Translations under genes and position numbers: made by a program
The notes under the pieces: model-generated
The model's database searches: none
Seen by the model: only the letters and a program-made list of their open reading frames with translations
Told to the model about the DNA's origin: nothing
DNA from: Girardinichthys multiradiatus
Lineage: Eukaryota; Chordata; Actinopteri; Cyprinodontiformes; Goodeidae
Assembly: GCF_021462225.1 (NCBI RefSeq)
Contig: NC_061800.1
Location: 15,856,749 to 15,920,748 of the forward strand
DNA: 64,000 nt
Direction of reading: 5' to 3'
Part shown: piece by piece, positions 25,588 through 36,770 of the stretch
Position numbering within the stretch: position 1 is the stretch's first letter
Layout of the letters: every line of letters begins with the position of its first letter

Positions 25588-26084
25588 TTTATTCAATAGA
25601 TTAACCCATTTTTCTCTGTTGTTTTGCAATTTAGTATGGAAAAAGGTTCACAAAGCTTTTGCAGTGTGCTTTGTTCCAACTTCTTGTTTGCTGAGAAATA
25701 ATTTAATCTAAGAGGTTACAACAAGCAAGCCAAGGTTGTGCAGTTTGACTTCCTGGTGTTATTAGCTGTGATTTGATGTGTTTAACCTGGAGTAGGAGGT
25801 AAGTGACAGTGGGAGAGGATTCATTAAAGGATAAGACGTGACTAAACAGTAACGAGTACTTGGGCCTATACAGCCTTATGCTGCAGTTGGTTCTTTTCTC
25901 CTTCCTTACAGTATGACAAAGGAGGCTCAGCTCAGGTGTGGGTTCTGCAGCTGCATCTGTCCTGTGGTCAAAGCTGCAGCGGCTTTCAACCTGCAGATAT
26001 ATAAATAACTAACACAGGCACTTTGTCCTGGTGGTGGCCATATGACGGCCCGTTTGCTCCTGGCCAGTGTGCACATGGAGGACC
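25588..26084 (-). other. Inferred plekhm3 3' UTR with candidate poly(A) signals
   Basis: Downstream of the plekhm3 stop (minus strand) the first candidate signals are ATTAAA (plus-strand TTTAAT at 25702-25707) and AATAAA (TTTATT at 25588-25593). Which one is used cannot be told from sequence. Confidence 0.3.
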
Positions 26085-26247
26085 TCAGGTGTCTTGGTAA
26101 GGTAGATGAAAGCATCCAGGGCTGTCATCGTCGGGTGACCAGAAGGACGATGGCCTTTTGTGGTGGAGTTCTCTGCGGACACAGCGGGGACACGGCTGAG
26201 CTTTCTGTCGACACTCCGCGTGAAAAACGGCACCGCAGCCGTCACAC
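26085..26247 (-). CDS. plekhm3: plekhm3 last coding exon
   Basis: The acceptor GACTGACAG precedes the exon. The first base completes an Arg codon begun in the previous exon. The exon encodes CDGCGAVFHAEC and CPRCVRREL, the last zinc-binding cluster of the Rubicon-homology domain, then a short tail ending YQDT and a TGA stop (26085-26087). It has 53 codons plus stop. The CxxC...H...C...CPRC pattern is diagnostic of the family. Confidence 0.93.
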
Positions 26248-26664
26248 CTGTCAGTCAGCAAATACTGAAGTTAATACTCAAACATCACATCAACACCAGC
26301 CAACTTCCTTCATCGTAACGTCTTGGTACTACTAATATGACGTTCAACAACCAAATACAAACCCTTGCAATAACAGTACTTTGTTACACTTTCTCTAGCC
26401 TTACTGAACTTTTTGAGGCATGGCTAAGCACCTGATTGGTCAGTCACTGACAGACTCTGTGTAAGTGGAGGTCCATGATTGATCATGCCACAAGCCGCTC
26501 CGCATGGAGATACACCGAGGTTTGCAACATGCCTGTACGGTGTGTTGGAAATTGGGCATACTTCAACTTTTTTAAAGTATGTGGTATTTTAAATGTTTTT
26601 TTTGTGGAACTAGTTTTTGACAGTAAGCAGTGGAAAGAATGGGAGAAGGGTGTGTGAAAAACAT

Positions 26665-26775
26665 TGTAGAGGCCGGGATTCGATCCTGCGACAGCCTGTG
26701 TCGAGGACGAAGGCCTCCGTACATAGATCGCATGCATAAACCCCGACACCACCAGTGCTGCCACACAACCACAAA
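26665..26775 (-). repeat. tRNA-derived SINE head / pseudo-tRNA
   Basis: On the minus strand the segment ends in GCAGGATCGAATCCCGGCC, which has the form of a tRNA T-arm with a B-box-like GATCGAATCC. An A-box-like TGGCAGCACTGG lies upstream. The intervening sequence does not fold into a proper anticodon arm by eye, so I read it as the tRNA-related head of a SINE, not a functional tRNA gene. Confidence 0.5.
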
Positions 26776-26789
26776 CATTTATACTGTTT

Positions 26790-27745
26790 ATTGAGATTTT
26801 ATATGATAGGCCAACACGAAGTGGTGCAATGATTTTATAACTAAGAAACTAAAGCCTGAAAATTGTGCCTTTGCATTTCTTTTCAGTCCCACTGAATAAG
26901 TGCTTTGTAGAACCACCTTTAGCTGCAGCTACAGCTGCAAGTCTTTTTGGGGGTATGACTGTCAACTTTTTACCTCTTGAAATTGAAACTTTTTCAATGC
27001 TTCGTCAGATTGGATAGGGAGTGTCTGTAAACATCAATTTCCAAGTCTTGCCATAGATTCTCAATTGGATTTAGGGTTTTGAGTTGGACTGAACCATTCT
27101 TATACATGATCATGTTTTGATCCATTGTATGTTTGGGGTCGTCCTGCTTGGAGGTGATCCTCAGCTCCACTCCCAAGTCTTTTGCAGTTTCTAACAGGTT
27201 TTCAGCCAGAATCACCGTGTATTAAGCTCCATTCATCTTCCCATCAACCCTAATCACCTTCACTATCCCACCTGAAGAAAAGCCTCCTCACAGCATGGTG
27301 CTGCCACCACCACGCTTCACAATGAAAATGGGATGTTCGGGGTGATGTGTCTTGCATGTTGGCAAAAAATGTTTAACTCCTTCTTTTACATGTTTGTGTC
27401 CCCTAAAGTAGGACTATTAATGGCTTTCTTTTAGCAGCTACTTTTTAGTTGCCACTCTTCCGTATAAGCCAGATTTGTGAAGTACACGACTAAAAGTTTC
27501 AATTGACAGCTTCTCCCGCCTAAGCTGTAAATCTCTGCAGCTCCTCCAGAGTCACCATGGGCCCTTTGGCTATCTCTAGTTAAGGCTCTCCTTGCTTGGC
27601 TAGTCAGTTTAGATGAACGGCCATGCCTTCTCAGTTGCACCCTCTTTTTTTCAGACGATGGATGATGTATAATTTTTCCTTGAGATTAAAATGGAATAAA
27701 TTGAGGCAAATGTTCAAGATGTATGAGTACTTTTGCAAGGCGCGA
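26790..27745 (-). mobile_element. Tc1/mariner transposon relic
   Basis: The left end TTGAGATTTTATATGATAGGCCAACAC matches the end of other fish Tc1 relics in this window (compare 49330-49380). Minus-strand coding pieces include LNPIENLWQDLEIDV (about 27060) and a central part with GGTGGTGGCAGCACCATGCTG (about 27300). The N-terminal part extends to about 27650. Frames are broken. Confidence 0.8.
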
Positions 27746-27959
27746 TCGAGACCCAAACTGATCAGGTTACGACAAAGCTTTAAGCACAGCTGACTGGGAA
27801 CAACAAACATCTTTCACCACATTATAAGCTTACCTGTTTGAAGCCTTTTTTTATTCTATCGATTCAACTTACAGCTCTGTTGGCTGGTGTCATGTTTCCT
27901 GTCAATCAGCTAGGGCAATTGCTTCGTTAGGTCTGTAAGCGTTCCCTTTTAACTCCAGG

Positions 27960-28275
27960 CTTATTTGCATAATCAGACTTGTGGATCCACAGCTTCCTGT
28001 CAGGTCACAGCCAGAGGGTCAGACTGGGTCAACAAACATCTTTGGCCCTCAGCCTCAGCAGCAGATCTCCATGGTGTTGTGTTTTGAGTCCCCATCTCAA
28101 CATCCTCTACACCTACGACTGTAGCCCTGCTCACCACAACAACACCATTGTTAAGTTTGCAGATGACACCACTGTGGTGGTGCTCATCTCTAGGGGGTCC
28201 ACCTATAGGGACGAGGTGGAGCAGCTACAGTGTGGTGCACTTCTCAACAGAAGGTTCAGGAGTTTAAAAAATAGC
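27960..28275 (+). pseudogene. LINE reverse-transcriptase fragment
   Basis: The plus strand encodes SQRVRLG, a degenerate PQGCVLSPHL-like block (SPWCCVLSPHL) and KFADDTTVV, with the FADD catalytic box at 28156-28167. This is the palm region of an L2/CR1-type RT. The fragment is truncated on both sides. Confidence 0.85.
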
Positions 28276-29037
28276 TGACTGAACACGATGGTAACATTAT
28301 TATCTGATGTAGATTTGTAGTTTTGTCAGAGGTAGTCAAAACTACCAATGAACTACAAATATTGCTTCCTATTTAAATATGACTGAAGTAAATGGATTAA
28401 GTTAGAGTAATTGCATCTAGTTGTTGCTCAGTTCTCTACTGTCTGCAGGACAACAGATCCAGCTGTTATCAGTTCACACTTTAACACTCAGCTCAACAGC
28501 TGCGTGTGCCTGTGAATGTGTGAATTCCACGCTACGACTCAGCGTCTTTCAGGAATCGCTTCTGTTTAGCTCTTATCTCTTTGCTGTCTGTCTCTCTGAC
28601 TCTCGGTGATGAAGATGAGGCTCTGGACTGTGTCGAGGAAAATCCCCTCTCCCTCTGACTCAGCTGGTGTTACAAACAAAAAGCAGGGGCGAAAGCTTAA
28701 AGTGACACATCCATATTATCTACTTACTTCGAAGCTGCAAATCATCAGGCCATTAAACTAAACGACCATAGAAAATGTCTTGTTTTAGATTTTTTTTAAA
28801 TATACAATAGTGGAATCCTAGCTTCATGATGATAAATAATCAGATCTGAGGTCCCTGTTTTTAGCTGACAGTAATGGTGAATGCTAAATGAAACTGTTTA
28901 TCTGGGATCTATCAAACTGCAGGCATAACGTCTTGCATCTGAATCAAGTTTTATCAGATTGAAGAAAATGTTAATCAGGTCTACAACCAACTTTCTCGGT
29001 GAGTTACGGTTTCTAGAGCTTGTGTGAGGATGTCTAC

Positions 29038-29195
29038 CTTCGGGTGACGTTCTCCTGAAAGGGGTAGATGACCTGTCTGTTTTGGCAGAGCTCACAGATG
29101 AAGCCCTTTTCTCGACACAAGCTGCAGCTGAACACGTGGGAGCTGGCAAACTTGATCACCTTGGACAGGAAGGGAGCCAGTTTCCCATCAATCAC
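29038..29195 (-). CDS. plekhm3: plekhm3 coding exon (central zinc cluster)
   Basis: The acceptor TCCTCCTCAAG and donor GTAGAC frame 158 bases that begin at codon phase 0 and end two bases into an Arg codon. The translation reads VIDGKLAPFLSKVIKFASSH, then CSLCREKGFICELC, then QVIYPFQENVTR. The CxxC...CxxC pair is a zinc-binding motif of the Rubicon-homology domain. The fit to PLEKHM3 is very close. Confidence 0.95.
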
Positions 29196-30219
29196 CTTGA
29201 GGAGGAGGAAGACGGAGCAAAAATTGAGAGAAGTTAAGACGAAGGTAAGGTGGATATGTACAACTGATGAAATGTCAGAAGTTCCCCTGTCCCTGTCCTC
29301 CTACTCATACATCAACTCTATATCATCTATATCATATATCTATATCTTCATGACAACAGCTCTGGGCTTCAAGTCAACAAGCTTGGTTTGAGAAAATCCT
29401 TTGAAGAACAACAGCAGAGAGAACAATGGAGTGTAATGGTGGTTTCTTTATAAAAATCTATGACTGTTCTTGTACAATGAGGCAGACAAAACATTGAGAT
29501 AAGAAGCTGGTGAAAAGGTCTGGAGTACAGAACCAAACCGTATCACTGATCAGACTTAAAAAGACCTGCAGGGTCTATAATTCATACTCTGTATGACTAG
29601 CCAGAGAGCAGCTTTGGATTTTAAATCAGTTTTGTGCTGAAAATCCGCTCCAAGTTACATGCTGTAAGTTACCAACTTACAGCATGTTTCATCAGGGCAA
29701 ACACTTCAAATAGTAAATAAAAAGAGTTGTACTCAAAGGCAGCAAAGCAACAGAATAGTGCTAAATAAGGGTGTAACAAAAACATAAAACCGAATCAGAA
29801 GAAATCTGAAAAGTGAACTTTTTCATGGACCTGTACGTCAGCAGCATTTGTCAGGAGACCAAGGCAGTGCATGACATTTAAAGTTTAAAAATAAAAGCAG
29901 CTAGAATATGTTTAATACATATATATTTAAATTGAAAATGGTTAAATAAACTAGGACTGAAGCAATTCATTGGATTAATCAATTTTTGAATTAACCCCCA
30001 ACTAATTTAGTAATTGAATAACAGTTAACTGGAGTATACAGACTCTAAAACATGCCATTTGGTGAAAGAACAACCCACTCAAAGCAGTAATTAGACCAAA
30101 ATTGTACAAAGTTTGCATTTAAAATTAAAAACTTTTTTTGTCTGTAAATATGCATTATCCAGAACTCCTCAAGTAGCACATAAAAAAAAATAAAAAATAA
30201 ATATATATATATATATATA
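29196..30219. other. plekhm3 intron part, with a small hairpin and a possible hAT fragment
   Basis: A perfect hairpin lies at 29657-29687 (ACATGCTGTAAGTT / AACTTACAGCATGT, 3-base loop). About 29950-30060 (GGACTGAAGCAATTCATTGG...) resembles a decayed fish hAT/MITE end. An AT microsatellite at 30201-30219 abuts the next transposon. Confidence 0.5.
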
Positions 30220-30382
30220 CAGTACAGACCAAAAGTTTGAACACACCTTCTCATTCAAAGATTTTTCTTTATTTTCATGACTATGAATATTGTAGCTTCA
30301 CACTGAAGGCATCAAAACTATGAATTAACACGTGTGGAATTATATACTGAACAGAAAAGTGTGAAACAACTGAAAATATGTC

Positions 30383-31400
30383 TTATATTCTAGGTTCTTC
30401 ACCTTTTGCTTTGATTCCTGCTCCACACACTCTTGGCATTCTGTTGATGAGCTTCAAGAGGTAGTCACCTGAAATGGTTTTCCAACAGTCTTGAAGGAGT
30501 TCCCAGAGATGTTTAGCACTTGTTGGCCCTTTTGCCTTCACTCTGTGGTCCAGCTCACCCCAAACCATCTCGATTGGGTTCAGGTCCTGTGACTGTGGAG
30601 GCCAGGTCATCTGGCGCAGCACCCCATCACTCTCCTTCTTGGTCAAATAGCCCTTACACAGCCTGGAGGTGGGTTTGGGGTCATTGTCCTGTTGAAAAAT
30701 AAATGATGGTCCAACTAAATGCAAACCGGATGGAATAGCATGCCGCTGCAAGATGCTGTGGTAGCCATGCTGGTTCAGTATGCCTTCAATTTTGAATAAA
30801 TCCCCAACAGTGTCACCAGCAAAGCACCCCCACACCATCACACCTCCTCCTCCATGCTTCACGGTGGGAACCAGGCATGTAGAGTCCATCCGTTCACCTC
30901 TTCTGCTCCGCACAAAGACACGGTGGTTGGAACCAAAGATCTCAAACTTGGACTCATCAGACCAAAGCACAGATTTCCACTGGTCTAATGTCCATTCCTC
31001 GTGTTCTTTAGCCCAAACAAGTCTCTTCTGCTTGTTGCCTGTCCTCAGCAGTGGTTTCCTAGCAGCTATTTTACCATGAAGGCCTGAGTCACACAGTCTC
31101 CTCTTAACATCTAGAGATGTGTCTGCTGCTAGAACTCTGTGTGGCAATGACCTGTTCTCTAATCTGAGCTGCTGTTAACCTGCGATTTCTGAGGCTGGTG
31201 ACTCGGATGAACTTATCGTCCGCAGCAGAGGTGACTCTTGGTCTTCCTTTCCTGGGGCAGTCCTCATGAGAGCCAGTTTCTTTGTAGCGCTTGATGGTTT
31301 ATGCAGCTCCACTTGGGAACACTTTCAAAGTTTTCCCAATTGTTCGGACTGACTGACCTTCATTTCGTTTTTCTTTACTTAGCTGCTTTTTTCTTGCCAT
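30383..31400 (-). pseudogene. Tc1/mariner transposase pseudogene, DD38E spacing
   Basis: The start lies at about 31400 with MARKKQLSKEKRNEGQSV, but a TAA interrupts the helix-turn-helix region (near 31300) and a frameshift lies near 31150. From 31147 the frame is open for 254 residues: LWSDESKFEIF (first Asp), GGGGVMVWGCF, FQQDNDPKPTSRL (second Asp), then SQDLNPIEMVWGELD with the catalytic Glu 38 residues after the second Asp. The DDE triad is intact, but the N-terminal DNA-binding part is broken. The C-terminus overlaps the long inverted repeat. Confidence 0.88.
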
Positions 31401-31493
31401 AATACAAATTCTAACAGTCTATTCAGTAGGATTATCAGCTGTGTACTGTATCCACCTCCTGCACAACACAACTGATGGTCCCAACCCCATTTA

Positions 31494-33062
31494 CAGGTCC
31501 TTCTCAAAATATTAGCATATTGTGATAAAGTTAATTATTTTCCATAATGTCATGATGAAAATTTAACATTCATATATTTTAGATTCATTGCACACTAACT
31601 GAAATATTTCAGGTCTTTTATTGTCTTAATACGGATGATTTTGGCATACAGCTCATGAAAACCCAAAATTCCTATATCACAAAATTAGCATATTTCATCC
31701 GACCAATAAAAGAAAAGTGTTTTTAATACAAAAAACGTCAACCTTCAAATAATCATGTACAGTTATGCACTCAATACTTGGTCGGGAATCCTTTTGCAGA
31801 AATTACTGCTTCAATGCGGCGTGGCATGGAGGCAATCAGCCTGTGGCACTGCTGAGGTCCTATGGAGGCCCAGGATGCTTCAATAGCGGCCTTTAGCTCA
31901 TCCAGAGTGTTGGGTCTTGAGTCTCTCAACGTTCTCTTCACAATATCCCACAGATTCTCTATGGGGTTCAGGTCAGGAGAGTTGGCAGGCCAATTGAGCA
32001 CAGTGATACCATGGTCAGTAAACCATTTACCAGTGGTTTTGGCACTGTGAGCAGGTGCCAGGTCGTGCTGAAAAATGAAATCTTCATCTCCATAAAGCTT
32101 TTCAGCAGATGGAAGCATGAAGTGCTCCAAAATCTCCTGATAGCTAGCTGCATTGACCCTGCCCTTGATAAAACACAGTGGACCAACACCAGCAGCTGAC
32201 ACGGCACCCCGGACCATCACTGACTGTGGGTACTTGACACTGGACTTCTGGCATTTTGGCATTTCCTTCTCCCCAGTCTTCCTCCAGACTCTGGCACCTT
32301 GATTTCTGAATGACATGCAGAATTTGCTTTCATCCGAAAAAAGTACTTTGGACCACTGAGCAACAGTCCAGTGCTGCTTCTCTGTAGCCCAGGTCTGGGG
32401 AATGCGGCACCTGTAGCCCATTTCCTGCACACGCCTGTGCACGGTGGCTCTGGATGTTTCTACTCCAGACTCAGTCCACTGCTTCCGCAGGTCCCCCAAG
32501 GTCTGGAATCGGCCCTTCTCCACAATCTTCCTCAGGGTCCGGTCACCTCTTCTCGTTGTGCAGCGTTTTCTGCCACACTTTTTCCTTCCCGCTAGACTTC
32601 CCACTGAGGTGCCTTGATACAGCACTCTGGGAACAGCCTATTCGTTCAGAAATTTCTTTCTGTGTCTTACCCTCTTGCTTGAGGGTGTCAATAGTGGCCT
32701 TCTGGACAGCAGTCAGGTCGGCAGTCTTACCCATGATTGGGGTTTTGAGTGATGAACCAGGCTGGGAGTTTTAAAGGCCCCAGGAATCTTTTGCAGGTGT
32801 TTAGAGTTAACTCGTTGATTCAGATGATTAGGTTCATAGCTCGTTTAGAGACCCTTTTAATGATATGCTAATTTTGTGAGATAGGAATTTTGGGTTTTCA
32901 TGAGCTGTATGCCAAAATCATCCGTATTAAGACAATAAAAGACCTGAAATATTTCAGTTAGTGTGCAATGTATCTAAAATATATGAATGTTAAATTTTCA
33001 TCATGACATTATGGAAAATAATTAACTTTATCACAATATGCTAATATTTTGAGAAGGACCAG
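31494..33062 (-). mobile_element. Tc1-like DD34E transposon nested inside the DD38E element
   Basis: It has inverted repeats of about 200 bases (31494-31700 and 32860-33062; GGTCCTTCTCAAAATATTAG against its reverse complement). TA dinucleotides flank both ends (31492-31493 and 33063-33064), the expected Tc1/mariner target duplication. The length, about 1.57 kb, is typical of fish Tc1 elements. The two arms differ at few positions, so the insertion looks relatively young. Confidence 0.92.
31771..32734 (-). pseudogene. Tc1 transposase, nearly intact, one frameshift
   Basis: It begins at 32734 with MGKTADLTAVQKATIDTLKQ (helix-turn-helix). The frame shifts by one base near 32585-32590 in an AAGGAAAAAG run, and the other frame continues to the stop at 31771, giving about 320 residues in all. 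The catalytic motifs LFSDESKF, FQHDLAPAHSAK and SPDLNPIENLWD are present with 34 residues between the second Asp and the Glu (DD34E). The usual Trp after MV reads Arg (VMVRGAV). With one frameshift and a missense change it is probably inactive, but it is the best preserved transposase in the window. Confidence 0.92.
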
Positions 33063-33375
33063 TATAAGGCTTGAAATCCCACTTATTAAACCTGACAGGG
33101 CACACCTGTGAAGTGAAAACCATTTCAGGTGACTACCTCTTGAAGCTCATCAACAGAATGCTAAGAGTGTGCGGAGCAGTAATCAAAGCAAAAGGTGGCT
33201 ACTTTGAAGAACCTAGAATATAAGACATATTTTCAGTTGTTTCACACTTTTGTGTTCAGTATATAATTCCATATGTGTTAATTCATAGTTTTGATGCCTT
33301 CAGTGTGAAGCTACAATATTCATAGTCATGAAAACAAAGAAAACTCTTTGAATGAGAAGATGTGTCCAAACATTT

Positions 33376-33377
<2 letters not shown>

Positions 33378-33416
<39 letters not shown>
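33378..33416. repeat. (AT)n microsatellite at the transposon edge
   Basis: About 19 TA units directly abut the right end of the outer Tc1-type element. A similar AT run (30201-30219) abuts its left end, consistent with insertion into an AT repeat. Confidence 0.95.
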
Positions 33417-33420
<4 letters not shown>

Positions 33421-34759
33421 GTAGACATAGAGAACCAAGTAAACACTAAGAGGCTATTGTTGGCTTAGATAAAGGACAAAAACAAGAGGAAAGGAAGCAG
33501 AAGGAACAGAGGACGACAGTTAACAGGATGACCATCTTATGTTCGGGACTGTCTTTTAACGGCAACGCTTGGCGAGTTCCTAAAAGGAGCAGGGGGTGGT
33601 GGACTGGTAGAGGGGGGAGGAGTTGTATGTTGCGTATCGTCTGTGGATGACTGAGCACAGAGCACAAAAACTCAACATGTTTCCAAAGCTTCAGTGTCGG
33701 GCTAGTAAGTCAGACAGATTTATGAGCATAATAAGACCTGCATACGTCCAACAGAGATGGAGGAAGTAGCAGAAAAACAGAGGAGAAAGTAAAAGAGTGG
33801 CAGAGGTATAATAAACAAGAGATCTTGAGAGAAAAGCGAGAGCCTGTATTCAGATACAAGTGGCTCCACCTGGCAGAGCTCTGGACCTCCCAATTATAAC
33901 CTCCTTCATGCTGTTTTTCAGACAACAAGAGGACAATAGGAGGACCTGAGGTAGGGAGTGGAGGAAGAAACCACACGCACACAGATGAAACATAAAACAC
34001 TAAGATATACTCCATTTGCTCTGAATCAGATAAAACATGGCAAAACAGCTTTTCACATACAGCTTATAACATAACACTTATACTACAGACTAACATGCCA
34101 AAAATATGACCTAAATAATAGACAGAAAAACTAGAGGAAAGGAACTTGATCTCCCTAACAATTTCTCCAAACTAAATGTAAATGAAGCACTTTTTCAGAA
34201 TTCATACTTTTGTTCATACTTTTGTTTTTGAGTTATTTGGAACCATAAATAAGTAAATCAAGAATACCCGTTTTGACTGAAGTATAAATATGATGTTAAA
34301 GACAGGTCATTTTTTTCTTAACTGCTCTTTAAAACTGGAAAAAGAAGAGAACATACTATTCAATGTAGACTTATGTTCATTCAAGAAATCGCCATCTGAA
34401 AATAGCTGCTTACCTAAAGATGCCTACATCTACCGTGGGAGTAACATTCAAATGAACCAGAACTGTGGCTGACACACAAGGCTGGAAAAGAACTCATACT
34501 TACCTCGGACGGTGAGCTAGATGATAAAACAGGTTAAAGAAAAACTCCCTAAAGCTCAATGCGCATCTTGGGGCCACCAAGTCCCCATAACAACCATTAG
34601 ATGCTATCTACATGTCAGCCGTTTGTTTGGGACTGATGTCTGAACAAAGCCTTTTCTGGTCCAGCATTACAACAACAAGCTTGTGAAGTCTACTGGGACT
34701 TCAACTGGAACAGTCTGCTTTGTTCAGATGAGACAATATGATAAAACAAACTAAATCTG
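33417..34759. other. plekhm3 intron part, nothing recognised
   Basis: Ordinary intronic sequence. A purine-rich stretch lies at about 33470-33620. No exon or transposon was recognised. Confidence 0.45.
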
Positions 34760-34930
34760 ACAGCACTATATTATAACTAGGTTCATATTAAACTATATGA
34801 AATTGTTTTTGAATCTGTCCATATGACTGAATTAATTTGAGTATATATTTCTGTATAAATACTGGACCGGTTTGTCTTGTAAAGTACCTTGAGGTAACAT
34901 TTGCTGTAAACTGAATTGACTTAGATATCA
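34760..34930 (+). repeat. LINE/SINE 3'-tail remnant
   Basis: The sequence TTGTAAAGTACCTTGAGGTAAC, followed by TGTAAACTGAATTGAC, is a diverged copy of the retroelement tail seen at 300-375. No coding sequence is attached. Confidence 0.5.
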
Positions 34931-35839
34931 AACGGTCCTGCTGGGAGGTTTGAACTTTAAATGAAACATAGAAGTTTCTGAAGATAGGAAATGTTTTTGG
35001 CATTTACCCCCAAACAGAAATGTTCAGGACGAACTCAACTTTGCTCTTTTTTTAAAATAAAGGAACGTGCTCAGTTGAGTCCAGACAATAAAGTTCTGAT
35101 GGCAGCCAGACGAATCTGACAGATACTGCAGGAGGCAGACATACGTGTCCCCCTCCACCCACACCAAACCAAAGTAAAGCAGGCCTGCACTGTCCGGTCC
35201 AGCCCAGTCCACATGACGAATGACTCTCCTGATGGAGGCCGACAGGCTCAGTAATTAAGGGCCCCTATAATTGGACTGGGCAGAGTCAAGCGAAAGGCAG
35301 CAGTGCTCTGGTAACTGACTGGCTCTCTGAGGGGAGGAGGAGGAAGGCACACAAAGGTAGCGGGGCTGATGGAGAGTGATGGAAGTAAATATGTGAAAGA
35401 GGGAAAAGGTGATAAACAGAAAACAAGTAAATCAAATCAAGCTTCCTTCATGTGGCTAAAGCCTGGATGCAAGTCTTTTCATTGAAGTATTCAATTCCAG
35501 AACCTATTACTGGCTCGTTTTTTTCACAGCAAGTTCACTAAGGTCAAAACTGGCTTTCATTTTCTTTGAATGCCTATATGTCAGCTGTTACTGCTGCCAT
35601 AAATAATCACTGACCATTTTATTAGCGATATCAAACTGCCACTGGCCAGTGTGATCACACTGGCCAGTGTGATCACACTGGAATAATAATTCAAACTATG
35701 ACATTAAATATGAACATATCAAAAACATGTAGTAGCTGTCCTCAGAGATAACAGTAAATCAGTCTGTGCTCCAGTTGCTGATCAGAGTCAACCAGTTCAG
35801 ACGGTGGACTCTCAAATTTGGGTACATACATTTAAAAAA
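34931..35839. other. plekhm3 intron part containing a short palindromic duplication
   Basis: At 35640-35683 the palindrome CCAGTGTGATCACACTGG occurs twice in tandem, sharing a central TGGCCA. Nothing else was recognised. Confidence 0.55.
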
Positions 35840-36370
35840 ATATTAGAGATGCATTGATCAGACATTTGTGGCCAATATCGGATCTCCAATTCTTTAAAGT
35901 TTTAACCTGCAGATGCAGATTTTAAGCGAATCTTATTTCTCTTCAAGATCAATAATATAACAAACTAAAAAAAAGAGCATTCACTATAAACTAAACTAAG
36001 ATTTTTAGAAGGCTGCCAAATTAAAAAGATAAAACAGAACAACTGCACTGAACTCCCTATGCCCTTCCTGTTATCTCCTAAAAGTCTTGCTCTCTCTCAG
36101 CCTAAAAGCCCTTCAGACATATAATAGCTTCTTACATCTCTGTGCATACAACTTTTTAGTTTTTATCAACTTACTGACACTGAAAATATCCAAATCTTTC
36201 CATGTCAACAACTTACAAAGCATACACTGAAGTCGGCATAACCTGGCAGCATTTACCGACTGGAAAAGATTGGATTTTTGAGTTTCTTATTAGACGGCCA
36301 CTAGCTACGACTGATCAAGCTTAAATCAATAAATTCTGCTAAACATCTGATTTTTCTGTGTATCTCTACA
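35840..36370. mobile_element. Candidate hAT-type MITE relic
   Basis: The left edge TTAGAGATGCATTGATCAGA and the right edge, whose reverse complement begins TAGAGATACACAGAAAAATC, resemble the TTAGAGATGCACCGATC ends of vertebrate hAT elements. The termini match only partly and no coding sequence remains. Confidence 0.4.
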
Positions 36371-36770
36371 AAAACTGCACAAGACGTGAACATGTCACAG
36401 TGCAAGCTCAGTAATGGAAAACCTTGACAGTAATCTGTCACCCTATATTATTAAAGATGCCACACTTTACGATTTCTTACCTCAGTAGAACTGTCAGACA
36501 GAAATATCAGTCTTATAATCAAAAAGGAAGTTTCAGTTCGAGTCTGAAAAAGAGGAAGTTGAAGCTGCAGAAGAACTCAAGATTAGGAGAAACATGGCTA
36601 TAATCAAACATCTGTCAAGACAGTAGATGGAATGCACAATTTTCCAAAGAACTTCAGATACTGACAGATACAGCTATAAACAGATATGTTTGGTAGGTTG
36701 GTCCTGGGAGAGCTTAATCAACAGTATTTGCCTGTTGAAAAAACAGATTCAAGTTTAAGACCAAAGATTG

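Larger units (their letters stand above)
26248..29037. other. plekhm3 intron (2.8 kb)
   Basis: It contains a tRNA-derived SINE head (26665-26775), a Tc1 relic (26790-27745) and a LINE RT fragment (27960-28275), annotated separately. The remaining 28276-29037 shows nothing recognisable. Confidence 0.8.
30220..33380 (-). mobile_element. DD38E-type Tc1/mariner element (Intruder-like), interrupted by a second transposon
   Basis: The left end CAGTACAGACCAAAAGTTTG follows a TA. The right end, at about 33380, is a diverged inverse copy running into an AT microsatellite. The inverted repeats are long, about 265 bases (30220-30485 and 33115-33380). A second Tc1-type element occupies 31494-33062, so the host element itself is about 1.6 kb. 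The count of 38 residues between the second Asp and the Glu of the transposase points to the DD38E group described as Intruder. That assignment rests on spacing alone. Confidence 0.85.

Noticed and set aside
26665..26775. Functional tRNA gene
   Set aside because: No convincing anticodon arm or acceptor stem. The sequence fits a SINE head better.
28898..29391. Open frames on both strands over 28898-29391
   Set aside because: They are shadows of the real plekhm3 exon at 29038-29195, which is in another frame and has proper splice sites.
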